Source of the DNA: Propionibacteriaceae bacterium
Lineage (GTDB): Bacteria; Actinomycetota; Actinomycetes; Propionibacteriales; Propionibacteriaceae
DNA: 8,663 bases
Assembly (NCBI GenBank): GCA_031268065.1
Contig: JAIRXX010000089.1
Location: forward strand, 1 to 8,663
Direction: 5' to 3'
Both the position numbers and the translations under genes were made by a program. The stretch's first letter is position 1. Every line of letters begins with the position of its first letter. The notes beneath the pieces are model-generated. The model was given only the letters and a program-made list of their open reading frames with translations, had not been told where the DNA came from and did not search any database. This document shows positions 7,047 to 8,663 of the stretch, in pieces.

Positions 7047-7949
7047 TCAGTAATCCCTGGGGCGCTCAGGTCGCCCGAATGGAAAACGGCGGCGGAAGTC
7101 GTCGGCTATCTCACCCATTGTGGCGAAAGTGACGCCTGCCACATCCCGGAGGTTGGCGATGACCCGCTCAATCATGAGCAGGCATTGCGGGCGTCCGGAC
7201 ACGTCTGGATGGATCGTTATCGGAAACACGCCGTAGTCGAGTTCGCGGTGCAGCCATTCAAATTCGTCCATCCACAGCTTCTCAATGTCGCGCGGGTTCA
7301 CCCAGCCCGCCGAATTCGGCGCGGACTTGATGAACATCATCGGCGGCAGATCGTCGAGATACCAGTTGGCGGCAATCTCCACCAGGTCGATTTCCCTGCC
7401 ATGTTTGAGCGGCTTCATCCAGTCATCGGGGTGCTTGGCATAGTCGACGGACGTCCACTCGTCACCGATCCGGGAATAGAACGGCACCAAGTCCTTGTGG
7501 GATTGCGAATGGTCGTAGCTGTAGCCGAATTCGTTCAAGATGGCAGGGGTCGCCGCGCTCATCTCCCACCAGGGGGCGGTGTATCCCCGAGGCTGTTCGC
7601 CAGTCAGCCCAACCAGCAGTTCGGTACACTTCTCGACCACCCGGTGCTCTTGTTCCGCAGTCATCGCCACCGGGTTCTCATGCGAATAGCCATGCCCGCC
7701 GACTTCGTGGCCCTGGTCCACGATCATTTTGCATTCGTCGGGGAATGTCTCCAACGAGTGTCCGGGGATGAACCAGGTGGCTTTGACGTTGGCGCGCTCG
7801 AAGACTTTCAACAGCCTCGGGATGCCGACTTGGCCAGCGTAAATTCCGCGTTGGATGTCGTTCGGCGAGTCAGCGCCGCCATACGAGCCGAGCCAGCCCG
7901 CCACCGCGTCAATGTCGATGCCGAATGAAACGAGGATTTCTTTTGCCAC
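7047..7949 (-). CDS. Polysaccharide deacetylase (NodB-fold) family hydrolase, HpPgdA/PuuE-like
   Basis: This 300-residue protein resembles Helicobacter pylori PgdA (HP0310) along its whole length. Shared features include [64 protein letters not shown] and [14 protein letters not shown]. Asp14, His86 and His90 match the metal-binding triad by number as well as by context. There is no signal peptide or membrane anchor, so it is cytoplasmic, unlike classical peptidoglycan deacetylases. The same subfamily includes PuuE-type allantoinases and cyclic imide hydrolases, so a small-molecule C-N hydrolase is at least as likely as a wall enzyme. I chose the GTG at 7949 because AGGAGG lies 7 nt upstream and the protein then starts where HpPgdA does; an upstream ATG at 8003 would add 18 poorly conserved residues. 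It is first in an operon with an unknown protein and an asparaginase homologue. Confidence 0.88.
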   Translation of the reverse strand: MAKEILVSFGIDIDAVAGWLGSYGGADSPNDIQRGIYAGQVGIPRLLKVFERANVKATWFIPGHSLETFPDECKMIVDQGHEVGGHGYSHENPVAMTAEQEHRVVEKCTELLVGLTGEQPRGYTAPWWEMSAATPAILNEFGYSYDHSQSHKDLVPFYSRIGDEWTSVDYAKHPDDWMKPLKHGREIDLVEIAANWYLDDLPPMMFIKSAPNSAGWVNPRDIEKLWMDEFEWLHRELDYGVFPITIHPDVSGRPQCLLMIERVIANLRDVAGVTFATMGEIADDFRRRFPFGRPERPRDY

Positions 7950-7956
7950 AATGCCG

Positions 7957-7962
7957 CCTCCT
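7957..7962 (-). promoter_or_regulatory. Ribosome binding site setting the deacetylase-family GTG start
   Basis: On the minus strand AGGAGG stands 7 nt before the GTG at 7949. This supports that start over the upstream in-frame ATG at 8003. Confidence 0.7.
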
Positions 7963-8008
7963 TGCCCTGGCGGATCGGCTCCCCCACCAATCCCTGAATG
8001 CAACTCTG

Positions 8009-8030
8009 TGCAATCGTTTGTACGATAGCA
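8009..8030. promoter_or_regulatory. Operator-like dyad upstream of the hydrolase-asparaginase operon
   Basis: This is a 22-bp imperfect dyad of the form TGC-n-ATCGT, six central bases, then ACGAT-n-GCA; eight of eleven base pairs are symmetric. It covers the candidate -10 of the operon promoter, the position of a typical repressor site. The cognate regulator is not identified. The nearby LacI-family protein is one candidate. The GntR protein fits less well because the half-sites are spaced by an even number of bases. Confidence 0.5.
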
Positions 8031-8051
8031 ACTCGCCTACGAAAATGGCAA
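8022..8051 (-). promoter_or_regulatory. Candidate promoter of the hydrolase-asparaginase operon
   Basis: On the minus strand a -35 TTGCCA (8051-8046; five of six to TTGACA) and a -10 TATCGT (8027-8022; four of six) are separated by 18 bp. Transcription would start near 8015, about 65 bp upstream of the GTG at 7949. Confidence 0.45.
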
Positions 8052-8092
8052 GGCGCAATGCCGCCACCAGGGAAGATGTCACCTAGATATGC

Positions 8093-8119
8093 AAAAAGGG
8101 GCAGCCCGCAAGCTGCCCC
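8093..8119 (-). terminator. Rho-independent terminator of rplU-rpmA
   Basis: On the minus strand GGGGCAGC (8119-8112), a 6-nt loop and GCTGCCCC (8105-8098) form a perfect GC-rich 8-bp stem, followed at once by TTTTT (8097-8093). It lies 15 bp after the rpmA stop and separates the ribosomal operon from the downstream hydrolase operon. Confidence 0.92.
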
Positions 8120-8133
8120 TCAATGAAAAACCC

Positions 8134-8388
8134 TCAGTCGGTACCGGCGACGTTGATCACCCGGCGCCCCCGCTTGACGCCAAATTCGACGGCCCCGGCG
8201 CGTAACGCGAACAAGGTGTCGTCACCGCCCCGGCCAACGCCGTCGCCGGGATGGAAATGGGTGCCGCGCTGCCGCACGATGACCTCTCCGGCATTCACCT
8301 GCTGGCCGCCGAAGCGCTTGACCCCGAGGCGCTGGGCATTCGAGTCACGACCGTTGCGCGAAGAAGACGCGCCCTTCTTATGTGCCAT
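8134..8388 (-). CDS. rpmA: 50S ribosomal protein L27
   Basis: This 84-residue large-subunit ribosomal protein has an N-terminus that reaches towards the peptidyl transferase centre. The sequence has the full family signature: [29 protein letters not shown], then [27 protein letters not shown]. It has the plain N-terminus, without the cleavable extension found in Firmicutes. The ATG has GGAG 7 nt upstream, and this SD overlaps the rplU stop codon. It is co-transcribed with rplU and is followed by a strong terminator instead of obg. Confidence 0.98.
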   Translation of the reverse strand: MAHKKGASSSRNGRDSNAQRLGVKRFGGQQVNAGEVIVRQRGTHFHPGDGVGRGGDDTLFALRAGAVEFGVKRGRRVINVAGTD

Positions 8389-8398
8389 GCCTAAACTC

Positions 8399-8663
8399 CT
8401 AGCCCTCGATCTTGGTGACTTTGACCTGGGTGTGGCGCTGGCGGTGGCCCTGGCGCTTCTTGTACCCAGACTTGTTCTTGTACTTCAGGATGCGAATCTT
8501 GGGGCCCTTCGTCTCAGCCAAGACTTCGGCAGACACTTGCGCGTCCGCCAACTTCTTCACATCGGAAGTGACCGCTTCGCCATCAACCAATAGCAGCGGA
8601 GTCAATTCCACCGACTCGCCAACCTCAACATCGACCTTGTCGATCTCCAAGACGTCGCCCACG
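8399..8663 (-). CDS. rplU: 50S ribosomal protein L21 (C-terminal part, 5' end beyond window)
   Basis: The last 87 residues of L21 are visible, starting [20 protein letters not shown] and ending with the rRNA-binding signature [24 protein letters not shown] and [11 protein letters not shown]. Roughly the first 15 residues lie outside the window. The TAG stop is 10 bp before the rpmA start, the usual rplU-rpmA arrangement. Confidence 0.97.
   Translation of the reverse strand, partial: VGDVLEIDKVDVEVGESVELTPLLLVDGEAVTSDVKKLADAQVSAEVLAETKGPKIRILKYKNKSGYKKRQGHRQRHTQVKVTKIEG

Noticed and set aside
6945..7928. 327-codon plus-strand frame
   Set aside because: It is antisense to the deacetylase-family gene and the unknown operon gene; the minus-strand protein carries the conserved motifs.
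7047..7949. Secreted peptidoglycan deacetylase as a simple call
   Set aside because: There is no signal peptide or membrane anchor, and the closest recognised homologue group contains small-molecule amidohydrolases, so only the family is called.

Overview
The window looks like chromosomal DNA from a high-GC Gram-positive bacterium (Actinomycetota; I cannot fix the family). The evidence is the GC-rich third codon positions, the frequent GTG starts, and the obg/proB and rplU/rpmA housekeeping genes, whose protein sequences are of actinobacterial type.

Layout: (A) 1-1560 is a small accessory locus. The 5' part of a D-2-hydroxyacid dehydrogenase gene (minus strand, running off the left edge) lies divergent from a GntR/FadR-type regulator (556-1218), which is followed on the same strand by a small XapX-type membrane protein (1390-1560). 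Matching pairs of TnGTnnnACnA boxes (453-476 and 1231-1254) sit in front of the dehydrogenase/gntR pair and in front of xapX, so the regulator probably controls all three genes and itself. (B) 1621-4234 (minus) holds obg followed by proB, overlapping by 17 bp across a 9-bp tandem repeat. No proA lies next to proB. (C) 4359-7949 is an accessory block: a LacI-family regulator (plus), convergent with a compact minus-strand operon. In transcription order the operon has a cytoplasmic NodB-fold hydrolase closely resembling Helicobacter PgdA (HP0310), an unrecognised 196-residue protein, and an L-asparaginase-family enzyme. A good promoter candidate upstream of the operon has a dyad over its -10. (D) 8093-8663 (minus) has the 3' part of rplU, then rpmA and a strong intrinsic terminator.

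In many actinobacteria rplU-rpmA-obg-proB are adjacent. Here about 4 kb of regulator and amidohydrolase genes separates rpmA from obg. My best reading of the inserted operon is a cytoplasmic C-N hydrolysis pathway (imide or amide opening, then deamidation by the asparaginase homologue) rather than a cell-wall system. The unknown middle protein is the least explained element. I saw no CRISPR array, tRNA, rRNA, transposase or prophage gene.
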